NCBI GenBank assembly: GCA_035645695.1
Contig: DASQMC010000026.1
Coordinates: 62,001 to 126,000, forward strand
From: JAIVJZ01 sp035645695
GTDB lineage: Bacteria; Acidobacteriota; Blastocatellia; Pyrinomonadales; Pyrinomonadaceae
Reading direction: 5' to 3'
DNA length: 64,000 nucleotides
Shown here: positions 1 through 7,716 of the stretch, one piece after another
Layout of the letters: every line of letters begins with the position of its first letter
How positions within the stretch are numbered: position 1 is the stretch's first letter
Made by a program: the position numbers and the translations under genes
Notes under the pieces: model-generated
The model's input: only the letters and a program-made list of their open reading frames with translations
Databases searched by the model: none
What the model was told of the DNA's origin: nothing

Positions 1-653
1 CGCAGAGACTCGTAATCGCAGAGGCCGACGCCGACCGACTTGTGGCCGCCGTTCATCGGGACGAAGTTGAAATTGAGATAGATCAGGAGGTCGCTTTCGG
101 CGGCGCGGCGATTGATGCGCAGCGGCTCCTTGTGGCGCGTCTCGCCGAGGAGGACGAGGTTCGAGGGGTCTTCGGCGTCGTGGTTGTAATAACGGTCGGG
201 GTAAAAGTCGTCCCATATTTTCTGCCCCGACATGCGTTTCATCTCGGCGGGCGTCATCTTGCGATGCAGGGATATGGCGATGATGATATGCACGTCTTCA
301 ACGCCGTGGCCGCTCAGCATCTCGACGAGAATTTCAAGCGCGGTCTGTCGGATGTCGGGCGTGTTCATCGGCGGGAGCGGCATCGAGATGTCGTCCACGG
401 CGATTGTCACTTTCATGCCCGGCGTCAGTTGCGCGAACAGCGGGTCGCAGTCGTGCGGGTGGTTGAGCGCGTAACGGATCGCGGCCTCGCGGTTGACCAG
501 ACCCTTGAGCGGTTGGTTCGGATAAATCACGCGCGTGCCGACCGGCAAATCTTCCAGCAGGAAGTCCATGCCGGAGGCGACGATGCGCGGCGCACTGTCG
601 CGGTCGATGTAGACGACGGATTCGTGCAGTTTTTTTCGGAGTTGTAAGGCCAT
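1..653 (-). CDS. LarA/DUF2088-family nickel-pincer enzyme-like protein (partial, 5' part only)
   Basis: Incomplete: the gene runs off the left edge, leaving the first 217 residues from the ATG at 653. The visible part looks like the N-terminal domain of the LarA (lactate racemase)/DUF2088 family. It has AVDDISMPLPP at residues 85-95, a histidine motif SLHRKMTPAE from 129 (H130), NHD at 157-159 and GGHK at 202-205, which match the positions that bind the nickel-pincer nucleotide in LarA. Family members racemise or epimerise 2-hydroxy acids, but many are of unknown substrate, so lactate racemase itself is not claimed. The start codon lies 1 base after a heptamer hairpin and has no Shine-Dalgarno sequence, so translation may depend on coupling or on that hairpin. 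It probably forms a transcription unit with the HAD gene upstream on the same strand. Confidence 0.75.
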   Translation of the reverse strand, partial: MALQLRKKLHESVVYIDRDSAPRIVASGMDFLLEDLPVGTRVIYPNQPLKGLVNREAAIRYALNHPHDCDPLFAQLTPGMKVTIAVDDISMPLPPMNTPDIRQTALEILVEMLSGHGVEDVHIIIAISLHRKMTPAEMKRMSGQKIWDDFYPDRYYNHDAEDPSNLVLLGETRHKEPLRINRRAAESDLLIYLNFNFVPMNGGHKSVGVGLCDYESL

Positions 654-654
654 A

Positions 655-734
655 GTTTCAGGTTTCAAGTTTCAAGTTTCAGGACTGAGGTTAAAAGTTT
701 TTAACTTGAAACCTGAAACCTGAAACTTGAAACT
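655..734. repeat. Heptamer-repeat hairpin A (GTTTCAR unit)
   Basis: Four tandem 7-bp units of GTTTCAR on the left (655-683) and four complementary units on the right (703-734), separated by about 19 bases. The left copies end G,A,A,G and the right copies (reverse complement) A,G,G,A, so the arms pair with wobble or mismatch at each seventh base. The element fills the entire spacer between the HAD stop codon and the LarA-like ATG. Elements at 11701 and 24034 use the same unit. Confidence 0.9.
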
Positions 735-1396
735 CATTTTAAGTTAAGTATCGGCCAATCGTGATGAAGCGCCGTCTGTTTGAGCCGCATGTCGGGGTTG
801 ACGGCCGCCGGGTGGCCGACGATGGAGAGCATCGGAAGATCGCTCATGCTGTCCGTGTAGGCATACGACTCGCTGAGATTGATGCCTTCCTGCTCGGCGT
901 AGTTTCTGATCCAGTTGGCCTTCGTGGCGGCGGCGAGGACGGGCGGCAGGAGTCGCCCGGTCGCGATGCCGTTGACGAACTCCAACCGGTTCGAGACGTA
1001 AATTTCGATGCCGAGGTACTTCATCAGGGGTTCGACGGAGAAGTCGAGTGCGCCGGTGACGACCACTTGACGCAGGCCGAGGCTGCGCGATTTCTCGATC
1101 AACTCGAAAGTGCCGGGGAACACGGCGGGCTTCAGAACGGTTTCAAAAAGCTCTTCGGCGAAGAAGCGTAGGCGGTCTTCGGTCTCGCCCTTGTAGCGTT
1201 TGAAGAAGAGATCGTTGAAGACCTTGCGGCTGTACTGGTCGGTCGCGGCGAAGAGGGGAATGCTCAAAACGGTCGTCGCGGTCTTGCGCAGGGAACGCAG
1301 CACGCCCTGTTGATTGCGCGCGTAGAATCCGAGCGTGTGCACGAGGTTGGTGCTGACCAGAGTGCCTTCCAGATCGTAAAAAGCGGCGGCTGCCAA
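734..1396 (-). CDS. HAD-IB family phosphatase (SerB-like)
   Basis: A 220-residue haloacid-dehalogenase-type phosphohydrolase, probably acting on a small phosphorylated metabolite or a phospholipid head group in the cytoplasm. Motif I is DLEGT at residues 8-12 (nucleophile D8). The usual second Asp is Glu here, which may affect the general acid/base step. Motif II is the VVTGA segment near 112-116, the motif III lysine is probably K159, and motif IV is DSMSD at 182-186. The helical cap between motifs I and II fits subclass IB. The start is TTG at 1396, chosen because GAGGAGGA (complement of 1401-1408) sits 4 bases upstream. It is divergent from the exonuclease III gene. Fold assignment is firm; the substrate is not known. 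Confidence 0.82.
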   Translation of the reverse strand: MAAAAFYDLEGTLVSTNLVHTLGFYARNQQGVLRSLRKTATTVLSIPLFAATDQYSRKVFNDLFFKRYKGETEDRLRFFAEELFETVLKPAVFPGTFELIEKSRSLGLRQVVVTGALDFSVEPLMKYLGIEIYVSNRLEFVNGIATGRLLPPVLAAATKANWIRNYAEQEGINLSESYAYTDSMSDLPMLSIVGHPAAVNPDMRLKQTALHHDWPILNLK

Positions 1397-1567
1397 ACTC
1401 TCCTCCTCGCGCGCCTGCGGCTCGAAGCGCCGGGGCTAGCATCGTGTGTCTGCAAAAGTTAAGGCTGAACTGCGTAGGGAGAAAAATATACCCTATTTCG
1501 ATGGTTTTATGTAGCGAGCCTTTGAGCGGTGGGAATTTTAACGCGCGTCGATATAATATGAGGCAAC

Positions 1568-2335
1568 GTGAAAATAGCAACATGGAATGTTAACTCGGTG
1601 ACGGCGCGCCTGCCGGTCGTCTTGCAGTGGCTCGAAAAGGCGCGGCCTGACGTGTTGTGCATGCAGGAGTTGAAATGCACGGACGAGCGTTTTCCGCGTG
1701 AGGCTTTCGCCGAACTCGGCTATCGCTCGGAGGTTTACGGCCAGAGGACTTATAACGGCGTCGGGATCGTCGCGCGCTCGCCCGTCACGGATGTCGTGCG
1801 CGGCTTCCCCGACGACGAAGAAGGCTCGCACGCGCGCCTGATCGCGGCCACAGTCGAGGGCGTGCGCATCGTCAACGTCTACGTGCCGAACGGGCAGTCG
1901 GTCGGGACGGACAAGTATCGTTTCAAACTGGAATGGCTCAAGCGTCTGCGGGAATTTTTAGACGACGACTACTGGACTGACGACGAGGTGCTGCTCTGCG
2001 GCGACTTCAACGTTGCGCCCGAGGACAGGGACGTGCACGACCCGCAATTGTGGCGCGGCCGCGTCCTGTTCAGTAAGCCGGAGAAGGACGCGCTCGAAAA
2101 CATCAGGGAGTGGGGCTTCACGGACGCCTTTCGTCAACACGAACCGGGGCATGGGCATTATTCCTGGTGGGATTATCGCGCCGGTTCGTTTCGACAGAAT
2201 ACGGGCGTGCGCATCGACCACGTCTGGGTGTCGGAGAATCTGGCAGCGCGCTGCACGAACGCGTGGATCGACAGGGAGCCGCGCGGCTGGGAACGCCCGT
2301 CGGATCACACGCCGGTCGTGGCGGAGTTCAAGTGA
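1568..2335 (+). CDS. xth: Exodeoxyribonuclease III (AP endonuclease family)
   Basis: A 255-residue Mg-dependent exonuclease/AP endonuclease of base excision repair, of normal family length. Visible signatures are MKIATWNVNS at the N terminus, the metal ligand Glu in MQELKC (residue 34), the GDFNVAP active-site loop, HYSWWDYR, and the C-terminal RIDHVWVS and SDHTPVV segments that hold the catalytic Asp-His. The start is GTG at 1568 with GAGG 5 bases upstream; the first in-frame codons already read the conserved N terminus, so no other start is plausible. It is followed 28 bases later by an SDR gene on the same strand. Confidence 0.95.
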   Translation: MKIATWNVNSVTARLPVVLQWLEKARPDVLCMQELKCTDERFPREAFAELGYRSEVYGQRTYNGVGIVARSPVTDVVRGFPDDEEGSHARLIAATVEGVRIVNVYVPNGQSVGTDKYRFKLEWLKRLREFLDDDYWTDDEVLLCGDFNVAPEDRDVHDPQLWRGRVLFSKPEKDALENIREWGFTDAFRQHEPGHGHYSWWDYRAGSFRQNTGVRIDHVWVSENLAARCTNAWIDREPRGWERPSDHTPVVAEFK

Positions 2336-2363
2336 CGGCGCGCGGGGTTTGAGGGGGACGAGC

Positions 2364-3392
2364 GTGGACAAAAAGAGACAAGATGCGTTGTTGTTGGCGG
2401 GCGCGGGCGTCGGTGCGCTCTTAGGCGTGCGCGCGGCCTTGCGGAAGCGGCGAGAGTTCGATTTTAACGGTCGGACGGTTTTGATCACGGGCGGTTCGCG
2501 CGGCCTGGGATTGGTGCTGGCGCGCGAGTTGGCACAAGCGGGCGCGAGGCTTTCGATCTGCGCTCGTGACCCGCAGGAGTTGGAGAGGGCGCGCGCAGAC
2601 CTCCTGCGGCGCGGGGCAGAAGTGCTGGCATTTCCGTGCGACGTGACGGATAGGGCGCAGGTGCAGGAGTGGGTGCGCTTGTCGGAAGAACGCTTCGGCG
2701 GCGTGGACGTTTTGATAAACAACGCGGGCGTGATTCAGGTGGGGCCGGTCGAGGTGATGACGCTCGCGGATTACGAAGAGGCCATGCGTGTTCACTTCTG
2801 GGCGCCGCTCTACACGACGCTCGCAGTGCTGCCCGCGATGCGGCGCAGGGCGCGCGGGCGCATCGTCAATGTCTCGTCCATCGGGGGCAAGATCGGCGTC
2901 CCACATCTCGTTCCCTACAGCGCGAGCAAGTTCGCGCTCGTCGGGCTTTCCGAAGGGTTGCGCGCGGAACTCGGCAAAGACGGAATCGTCGTGACGACGG
3001 TCTGCCCCGGCCTGATGCGGACGGGCAGCCCGCCGAACGCAACTTTCAAAGGACAACACCGCGCGGAGTACGCCTGGTTCAGCATCAGCGATTCGCTGCC
3101 CGTTTCGACGATTCAGGCCGAGCGCGCCGCGCGCCAGATCATCGCGGGCTGCCGTCGCGGCGATGCGGAAGTGATCCTGTCGATTCAGGCCGTCGTCGCG
3201 ATAAAGTTTCACCAACTCTTTCCGGAGTTGAGCGCGGACATACGGGCGCTGGTGAATCGTCTACTGCCCGCCGCGGGCGGCATCGGCGTGCGGCGCGCGA
3301 AGGGGGCGGACAGCGGGTCAGCACTTTCGCCTTCGTGGCTGACCGCGCTCGGCGACGAGGCCGCGAAACGCAACAACGAGACGGGTATATAA
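2364..3392 (+). CDS. Short-chain dehydrogenase/reductase with N-terminal hydrophobic segment
   Basis: A 342-residue classical SDR. A short hydrophobic stretch at residues 8-22 precedes the Rossmann fold, whose nucleotide motif is TGGSRGLG; further motifs are NNAG and the catalytic YSASK with an upstream Ser in NVSSIGG. An Arg-containing SICARD segment after beta2 hints at NADP preference. The C-terminal extension of about 100 residues, usual in this subgroup, suggests a membrane-near substrate such as a lipid or retinoid-like alcohol, which is inference. The GTG start at 2364 is chosen because GAGGGGG lies 6 bases upstream; the frame is open further 5' but overlaps exonuclease III. Substrate unknown. 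Confidence 0.87.
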   Translation: MDKKRQDALLLAGAGVGALLGVRAALRKRREFDFNGRTVLITGGSRGLGLVLARELAQAGARLSICARDPQELERARADLLRRGAEVLAFPCDVTDRAQVQEWVRLSEERFGGVDVLINNAGVIQVGPVEVMTLADYEEAMRVHFWAPLYTTLAVLPAMRRRARGRIVNVSSIGGKIGVPHLVPYSASKFALVGLSEGLRAELGKDGIVVTTVCPGLMRTGSPPNATFKGQHRAEYAWFSISDSLPVSTIQAERAARQIIAGCRRGDAEVILSIQAVVAIKFHQLFPELSADIRALVNRLLPAAGGIGVRRAKGADSGSALSPSWLTALGDEAAKRNNETGI

Positions 3393-3394
3393 GC

Positions 3395-3501
3395 AGGGTA
3401 AAAGGGTAAGGGGGAAGGGGTAAAGGTTCAGAGCGAGCGGCGCATGACGAAAGCGCCTTCTTGTCTTTCCCTTTTCCCTTTAGCCCTTCCCCTTTCCCCT
3501 T
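3395..3501. repeat. Heptamer-repeat hairpin G (AAGGGGA-like unit)
   Basis: The left arm (3395-3426) is purine-rich with a 7-base rhythm of AGGGTAA/AGGGGGA-type units. The right arm (3465-3501) is the pyrimidine-rich complement. The arms are imperfect and the loop is about 38 bases. It lies between the SDR stop and the SD sequence of the phosphatase gene, both on the plus strand. Confidence 0.75.
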
Positions 3502-3518
3502 CATCGAGGAGGTTCAGG

Positions 3519-4292
3519 GTGAACGAGAAACAAAAGTGGCCGGACGTGTTGTGGGTCGTGCGGCACGGCGAGAGCGCGGGCAACGTGGCGCGCGACCGTG
3601 CGGAGGCCGAGGGCTTGCATGAAATCCAGATCGACGCGCGGCGCGACGTGGACGTGCCCCTGTCCGCTTGCGGCGAGGAGCAGGCGGCCGCGCTCGGTCG
3701 CTGGTTCGGGAAGATGCCGCCGGACGACAGGCCGACGGTCGTGCTCACGTCGCCTTACCTGCGCTCCATGCGCACGGCCGAGATCGCAATCGGCGCATCG
3801 GGCATCGCGCGCGACGATATAACTTTCGTCGTGGACGAGCGTTTGCGCGAGAAGGAGTTCGGCATCCTCGACCGGCTGACGAAGTTCGGCATCGAGGCCA
3901 AATACCCGGAACAGCAGGAATTTCGCCGCGCGATTGGAAAGTTTTATCACCGCCCGCCGGGCGGCGAGAGTTGGTGCGACGTGATCCTGCGCCTGCGCAA
4001 CGCCATCGACACCATCACGCGCGAATACCGCCGCGAGCGCGTGCTGATCGTCGCACACTCAGTCGTCGTGCTCTGCTTCCGCTACCTGCTGGAACGCATG
4101 ACCGAGGAGCAAATCCTCGAAATAGATCGCGCGACAGACGTTGCCAACTGCTCCGTCACTTCATACGTCTACGACCCCGCTCTAGGCAAGAACGGCAAGC
4201 TCGTCTTGAGCGGGTATAATTTCGTCGCGCCGCTCGAACGCGAAGGCGCGCCCGTGACAACGGATAAGGATGTTCCCGTCGCGCCCAAGTAA
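3519..4292 (+). CDS. Histidine phosphatase family protein (phosphoglycerate-mutase-like)
   Basis: A 257-residue protein of the branch-1 histidine phosphatase superfamily. The catalytic RHGESAGN motif is at about residues 14-21, TSPYLRSMRTAEIA supplies the conserved arginine, the general-acid Glu lies in DERLREKEFG, and the second histidine is in IVAHS. Members dephosphorylate sugar phosphates, nucleotides or proteins; nothing here picks one. The start is GTG at 3519 with a strong GAGGAGG 6 bases upstream. An in-frame ATG at 3444 was rejected because the extra residues are encoded by a repeat hairpin and are low complexity. The next gene begins 58 bases downstream. Confidence 0.85.
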   Translation: MNEKQKWPDVLWVVRHGESAGNVARDRAEAEGLHEIQIDARRDVDVPLSACGEEQAAALGRWFGKMPPDDRPTVVLTSPYLRSMRTAEIAIGASGIARDDITFVVDERLREKEFGILDRLTKFGIEAKYPEQQEFRRAIGKFYHRPPGGESWCDVILRLRNAIDTITREYRRERVLIVAHSVVVLCFRYLLERMTEEQILEIDRATDVANCSVTSYVYDPALGKNGKLVLSGYNFVAPLEREGAPVTTDKDVPVAPK

Positions 4293-4350
4293 AGTCGCAA
4301 AAGTTGCCGATAGCCGTTGCCGGGAGCGGCAGGGCGAGAGAAGGGAAGAG

Positions 4351-5298
4351 ATGGCGGAGAACAAAAGTAACCCCGGCACACGAAACGAGAACAGGCACGC
4401 CGCGCCGCACGTCATCACGCCGAAGGCGCTCGGCGCGTGGCCTCTGCCGCAACCCGAAGATGACGACGACAAAGAGGCGCGCGGGCGCGTGCTCGTCATC
4501 GGCGGTTCGACGGAGATCGCGGGCGCGGTCGTGCTGGCCGCAACCGCGGCCTTACGCGCGGGGGCGGGGAAGATGCAGATTGCCACTTGCCGCACCCTCG
4601 CGCCGCACGTCTCGATGGCCGTGCCGGAAGCGCGCGTCATCGGTTTGCCCGAGACGAAAGCGGGCGGCATCGCGGCGGGCGCGCTCAAACGGATCGAAGA
4701 GGAAGTGGCCGGGGCGAAGGCCGTGCTGGTCGGCCCCGGCATGGTTGACGAGGCGGCCACCGCGCGCCTGATGCGTAATCTCCTGCGCTCTCTGGGACAA
4801 GCTACGCTTGTGCTCGACGCGGGCGCGTTCGCTTTCCTTAAATTCGAGCCTCGGAGTTTGGCGCGTCTCGGGGGGCGGGTCGTGTTGACGCCGCATGCGG
4901 GTGAGATGGCGAGCCTGTTGGATATGGAGAAGTCTGAAGTCGAAGCCGAGCCTTTGCGGACGGTGCGGCGTGCCGTGGAAGAACTGAACGCGGTCGTCGC
5001 TCTGAAAGGGCGAGAGACTTTCATCGCCGCGCCCGCGAGCCGAAACGTCTACTGCAACCGTGCGGGGAACGTGGGACTGGCGACATCGGGGTCGGGCGAC
5101 ACGCTCTCCGGGGTCGTCGCGGGACTCGCGGCGCGCGGAGCGTCGCCGTTTCAAGCGGCCGTGTGGGGCGTCCACCTGCACGCGCGCGCGGGCGACGAAC
5201 TGGCGCGGCGCATGGGGCCGCTCGGCTTCCTCGCGCGCGAACTGCTCGCCGAAATACCCACACTCATGGCGAAACTCAACCGGCAAAAGAAACGATGA
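4351..5298 (+). CDS. nnrD: ADP-dependent (S)-NAD(P)H-hydrate dehydratase
   Basis: A 315-residue YjeF C-terminal-domain (ribokinase-like) protein that repairs hydrated NADH/NADPH at the expense of ADP. Recognisable segments are GRVLVIGGS, GAGKMQIAT, VGPGM, the LTPHAGEM motif, ALKGRETFI and the nucleotide-binding NVGLATSGSGDTLSG loop with the catalytic Asp. The N-terminal epimerase half found in fused NnrD/E proteins is absent. The ATG at 4351 is preceded by AAGGGAAGAG and avoids overlap with the phosphatase. Its stop overlaps the ATG of the next gene by 4 bases (ATGA), so the two are translationally coupled. Confidence 0.92.
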   Translation: MAENKSNPGTRNENRHAAPHVITPKALGAWPLPQPEDDDDKEARGRVLVIGGSTEIAGAVVLAATAALRAGAGKMQIATCRTLAPHVSMAVPEARVIGLPETKAGGIAAGALKRIEEEVAGAKAVLVGPGMVDEAATARLMRNLLRSLGQATLVLDAGAFAFLKFEPRSLARLGGRVVLTPHAGEMASLLDMEKSEVEAEPLRTVRRAVEELNAVVALKGRETFIAAPASRNVYCNRAGNVGLATSGSGDTLSGVVAGLAARGASPFQAAVWGVHLHARAGDELARRMGPLGFLARELLAEIPTLMAKLNRQKKR

Positions 5299-5978
5299 AT
5301 AACCATGCCAATCCCGAACCGAACTTCATCCCGCTCGACTTCACACGCCTCCCGCCCGACGAACAACTCGCGCGCAGCCGGAGTTTTTACGAACTTATGC
5401 GCCGCCGTCGTACCGTGCGCGAGTTCGCGGACGAGGACGTGCCATTCGCACTCGTCGAGGCGGCGATAGCCACGGCGGGCACTGCGCCGTCTGGCGCGAA
5501 CATGCAGCCGTGGCAGTTCGTCGTGGTGCGGGACGCCGAAGTTAAGCGGCGCATCCGCGAGGCAGCAGAGGCAGAAGAGCGCGCGAGTTATGAGGGGCGC
5601 ATGCCGGCGCGCTGGCTCAAGCGACTCGCCCCGCTCGGCACTGATTGGCACAAACCTTTTCTCGAAATCGCTCCTTACCTGATCGTCGTCTTTCGCGTAG
5701 ATTACCTCGCCGACGAAGCGACGGGCGAGACCGAGCCGACTTACTACGCCTCCGAATCGGTTGGCATCGCCGTCGGTCTTCTGCTCGCCGCGCTGCACCA
5801 CGCCGGGCTCGCCACGCTTACGCACACACCCAGCCCGATGCGTTTTCTGGCCGAGATTCTCGGACGCCCCAAAAACGAAAAACCTTACGTGCTCATCCCC
5901 GTCGGCTACCCGGCGGCGGGCGCACGCGTGCCGGACATCGGCCGCAAATCGCTCGCAGAGATCATGCGCGTCGTGTGA
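5295..5978 (+). CDS. Nitroreductase-fold flavoprotein of the iodotyrosine deiodinase (IYD) clade
   Basis: A 227-residue FMN-dependent nitroreductase-fold protein, about the length of bacterial IYD homologues. RRRRTVREF near residues 32-40 supplies phosphate/FMN-binding arginines and APSGANMQPW is the canonical FMN loop. The lid region reads EERASYEGRM followed by LGTDWHKPFL, preserving the Glu-Tyr-Lys triad that in IYD closes over the substrate zwitterion and flavin. IYD enzymes reductively dehalogenate halotyrosines; whether this one does so, or acts on another aromatic amino acid, cannot be told from sequence. The ATG overlaps the nnrD stop (ATGA). Confidence 0.82.
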   Translation: MNNHANPEPNFIPLDFTRLPPDEQLARSRSFYELMRRRRTVREFADEDVPFALVEAAIATAGTAPSGANMQPWQFVVVRDAEVKRRIREAAEAEERASYEGRMPARWLKRLAPLGTDWHKPFLEIAPYLIVVFRVDYLADEATGETEPTYYASESVGIAVGLLLAALHHAGLATLTHTPSPMRFLAEILGRPKNEKPYVLIPVGYPAAGARVPDIGRKSLAEIMRVV

Positions 5979-5994
5979 TTTAAGTGGAAGTGTC

Positions 5995-6141
5995 TCAGAT
6001 GGTTCGGTAAGTGTCGAAACTGTCCGGCGGGGGCGGTGGCCCCTGCGCCGCCATCTGCCTGAACTTCGCCTCCTGCATTTCGTCGATCCTTTTTACGACC
6101 AGAATCGCGAGCACGGCGGCAACGACGAAAGGCGCGTTCAT
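5995..6141 (-). CDS. Predicted 48-residue single-pass membrane mini-protein
   Basis: Small open frame from ATG 6141 to TGA 5995, eight bases downstream of the alpha/beta hydrolase stop on the same strand. It encodes an N-terminal hydrophobic helix (about residues 4-16), then a charged amphipathic stretch (KRIDEMQEAKFRQM), a five-proline run and a DTYRTI tail. That layout is typical of a real single-pass mini-protein rather than random sequence. No homologue is recognised and no clear SD is seen. It could be a chance ORF in GC-rich DNA. Confidence 0.45.
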   Translation of the reverse strand: MNAPFVVAAVLAILVVKRIDEMQEAKFRQMAAQGPPPPPDSFDTYRTI

Positions 6142-6149
6142 CGCGGAGT

Positions 6150-7313
6150 TCAATTCAAGTGTTCACGCAGAAAATTCAGAATGAGAGGCCGCGTTAACTG
6201 CGACCCCCAGCCGTCGAAGTTGTAATCGTAGGCGTGCTGCGCGTAAGGGATCAGCAGGGCGCGATGCGGGATGTCGTGTTGCGACAGGCTCTTTGAGAGC
6301 AGCGTCATGTGGCTGTCGTTGACGAGTTGATCGCGCCCGCCGTGCAGTAGCAGCGTCGGAGGCGACTGAGGATTAACATGCGCTGTCGCCGAAGCGAGCC
6401 GCACGGCGTCAGGCGCGGACGCGGGCGTGCCGCCGACGAAGTCGCGTATCTTGCCCGGCCCGTCGAGCACGCGCCGGTTGGCCGGGTGTTCATAGCCCCA
6501 TTTCAGATCGGTCGGCGCATAAAAGGAGATGACCGCGCGCACGGACGCGTCGGGTGCGCCGCAACCCGGCGGCAGCGCGGCGACGTTCGTCGAGTAAGCG
6601 GCGAGCAACGCGAGATGCCCGCCCGCCGAACGGCCGAGCAGCGCGACGCGCGCCGGGTCTACCGCGAATCTCCCGGCATTAACTTTGACCCAATTGACGG
6701 CACACTTCACGTCGGCGGTCGCCGCCTGCCAGTTCGGCTGCGGCGCGAGCCGGTAGTCGATGTCGAAGACCGCGTAACCCTGCCGCGCCAGCCATTCATT
6801 CCACATCGGGTAATCGCTGCGTTCGCCCGCGCTCCAAGAGCCGCCGTGGACGACGACGACGGCCGGGCGCAACTTCGTCTCTTGAGAACGCAAAAGGTAC
6901 ACGTCGAGTTTGAGCGTCTGCCCCGCGACCGTGGAAAAAATTTCCGTCGTCCGCTCGACGCTCCCGGTTCGATTGTCCCGTGAGCCGAAAAGATATTGAC
7001 CGAGAGACAACTCTATATTGTTCTCGCGCGCGACGCGCCAACCGTCGAGAGGCGGAATTGACGACAGCCCCGCGGCCGTGACGCCGAGCGATAAGGCGAC
7101 CCACGCCGCCCGCCCGCTACCGGCGGCGCGTGCCAGCAAACTCAGCACCGCGCCCGCCAACCCCGCCGCGCCGAACCACAAACTCCACTCGCTCGCACCG
7201 ACGGCCACCTCGAAGATGGTGAAAGACGGCGCGGGCACGACGATCCAGATAGTGAATAGAGTGCTGATGCCGCCGCACAAAAAAGCCGCGACGAGGATTG
7301 CTTTTCGTAACAT
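6150..7313 (-). CDS. Membrane-anchored alpha/beta hydrolase (BD-FAE/esterase-lipase type)
   Basis: A 387-residue protein. The first about 90 residues hold three hydrophobic segments (about 5-28, 40-60, 70-86), followed by an esterase/lipase domain. The oxyanion motif is VVHGGSWSAG, the nucleophile elbow is GRSAGGH (Ser), and the later acid/His candidates are in HGGRDQLV and YAQHAYD. The fold fits the HSL/BD-FAE-like carboxylesterases that cleave ester-linked acyl or feruloyl groups; the catalytic part would face the periplasm if the last helix exits outward. ATG at 7313. The substrate is not predictable. Confidence 0.82.
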   Translation of the reverse strand: MLRKAILVAAFLCGGISTLFTIWIVVPAPSFTIFEVAVGASEWSLWFGAAGLAGAVLSLLARAAGSGRAAWVALSLGVTAAGLSSIPPLDGWRVARENNIELSLGQYLFGSRDNRTGSVERTTEIFSTVAGQTLKLDVYLLRSQETKLRPAVVVVHGGSWSAGERSDYPMWNEWLARQGYAVFDIDYRLAPQPNWQAATADVKCAVNWVKVNAGRFAVDPARVALLGRSAGGHLALLAAYSTNVAALPPGCGAPDASVRAVISFYAPTDLKWGYEHPANRRVLDGPGKIRDFVGGTPASAPDAVRLASATAHVNPQSPPTLLLHGGRDQLVNDSHMTLLSKSLSQHDIPHRALLIPYAQHAYDYNFDGWGSQLTRPLILNFLREHLN

Positions 7314-7345
7314 GCGCTAAGGGGTCAAAACGGCCAAAATGCTCC

Positions 7346-7471
7346 TCACCCGGCCGTCATCGTCTCCGGCTCGCGCGTCGTGAGTTCGCGCCAAGTGAGC
7401 GGGCGCGTACCGTCGTCTAGGCGCACCATTGAGACGATGACGGGCACCGGGCAAACGAGGTAACAGAGATT
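7346..7471 (-). pseudogene. Duplicated 3' end of preA (41-codon remnant)
   Basis: In one minus-strand frame, 41 codons plus stop reproduce the C terminus of PreA at 8198-8323. The run from NLCYLVCPVP to REPETMTAG differs at only four residues, including loss of the cluster-ligand Cys (VIV replaces GCI). DNA identity is about 90 percent by eye and falls away abruptly at both ends (about 7345 and 7472). There is no start or upstream domain, so it cannot make an enzyme. It lies just beyond the toxin-antitoxin pair, so the pair is bracketed by two copies of the preA end. Confidence 0.9.
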
Positions 7472-7500
7472 GCGGCGGGCGTGTGTAGTTTGAGCCGGGG

Positions 7501-7716
7501 TTACGATGATTCGTTTGAACGCCGTTGCCGGATTTGCTCGGCCAGCGTTTGAACGTTCCCCTGATCGAGCCACTGATGGCGTTCGACGGAATAGTCGCCC
7601 CAGCCGGTTTCAAATTGTTGCAGGAAGCGAGCCATACCGGCCGCCCCCAATTCGCGTGTGAGAGCTTCGATACCGGCGCGGCGCAACTCCTCCAAAGTTA
7701 GATTTTGTGTGCTCAT
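7501..7716 (-). CDS. Putative antitoxin of the PIN module
   Basis: A 71-residue acidic/basic helical protein beginning MSTQNLTLEELRRAG, with a central GMARFLQQFETGWGDY segment and a C-terminal QTLAEQIRQRR helix. It starts inside the last codons of the PIN toxin gene (4-base ATGA overlap), the tight coupling expected of a toxin-antitoxin pair. Here the toxin comes first. It does not show a textbook RHH, AbrB or Phd/YefM pattern. Antitoxin function is inferred from its position and from similar small proteins seen beside PIN genes elsewhere. Confidence 0.7.
   Translation of the reverse strand: MSTQNLTLEELRRAGIEALTRELGAAGMARFLQQFETGWGDYSVERHQWLDQGNVQTLAEQIRQRRSNESS

Noticed and set aside
655..734. 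Heptamer hairpins as ordinary rho-independent terminators
   Set aside because: They have no T-tract, long loops and internal direct repeats, and lie within apparent operons; the real terminators here (44192, 57629, 34904) look quite different.
3444..3518. ATG at 3444 as the start of the histidine phosphatase
   Set aside because: The added residues come from the pyrimidine-rich arm of a repeat hairpin; GTG 3519 has a strong SD and the family N terminus.
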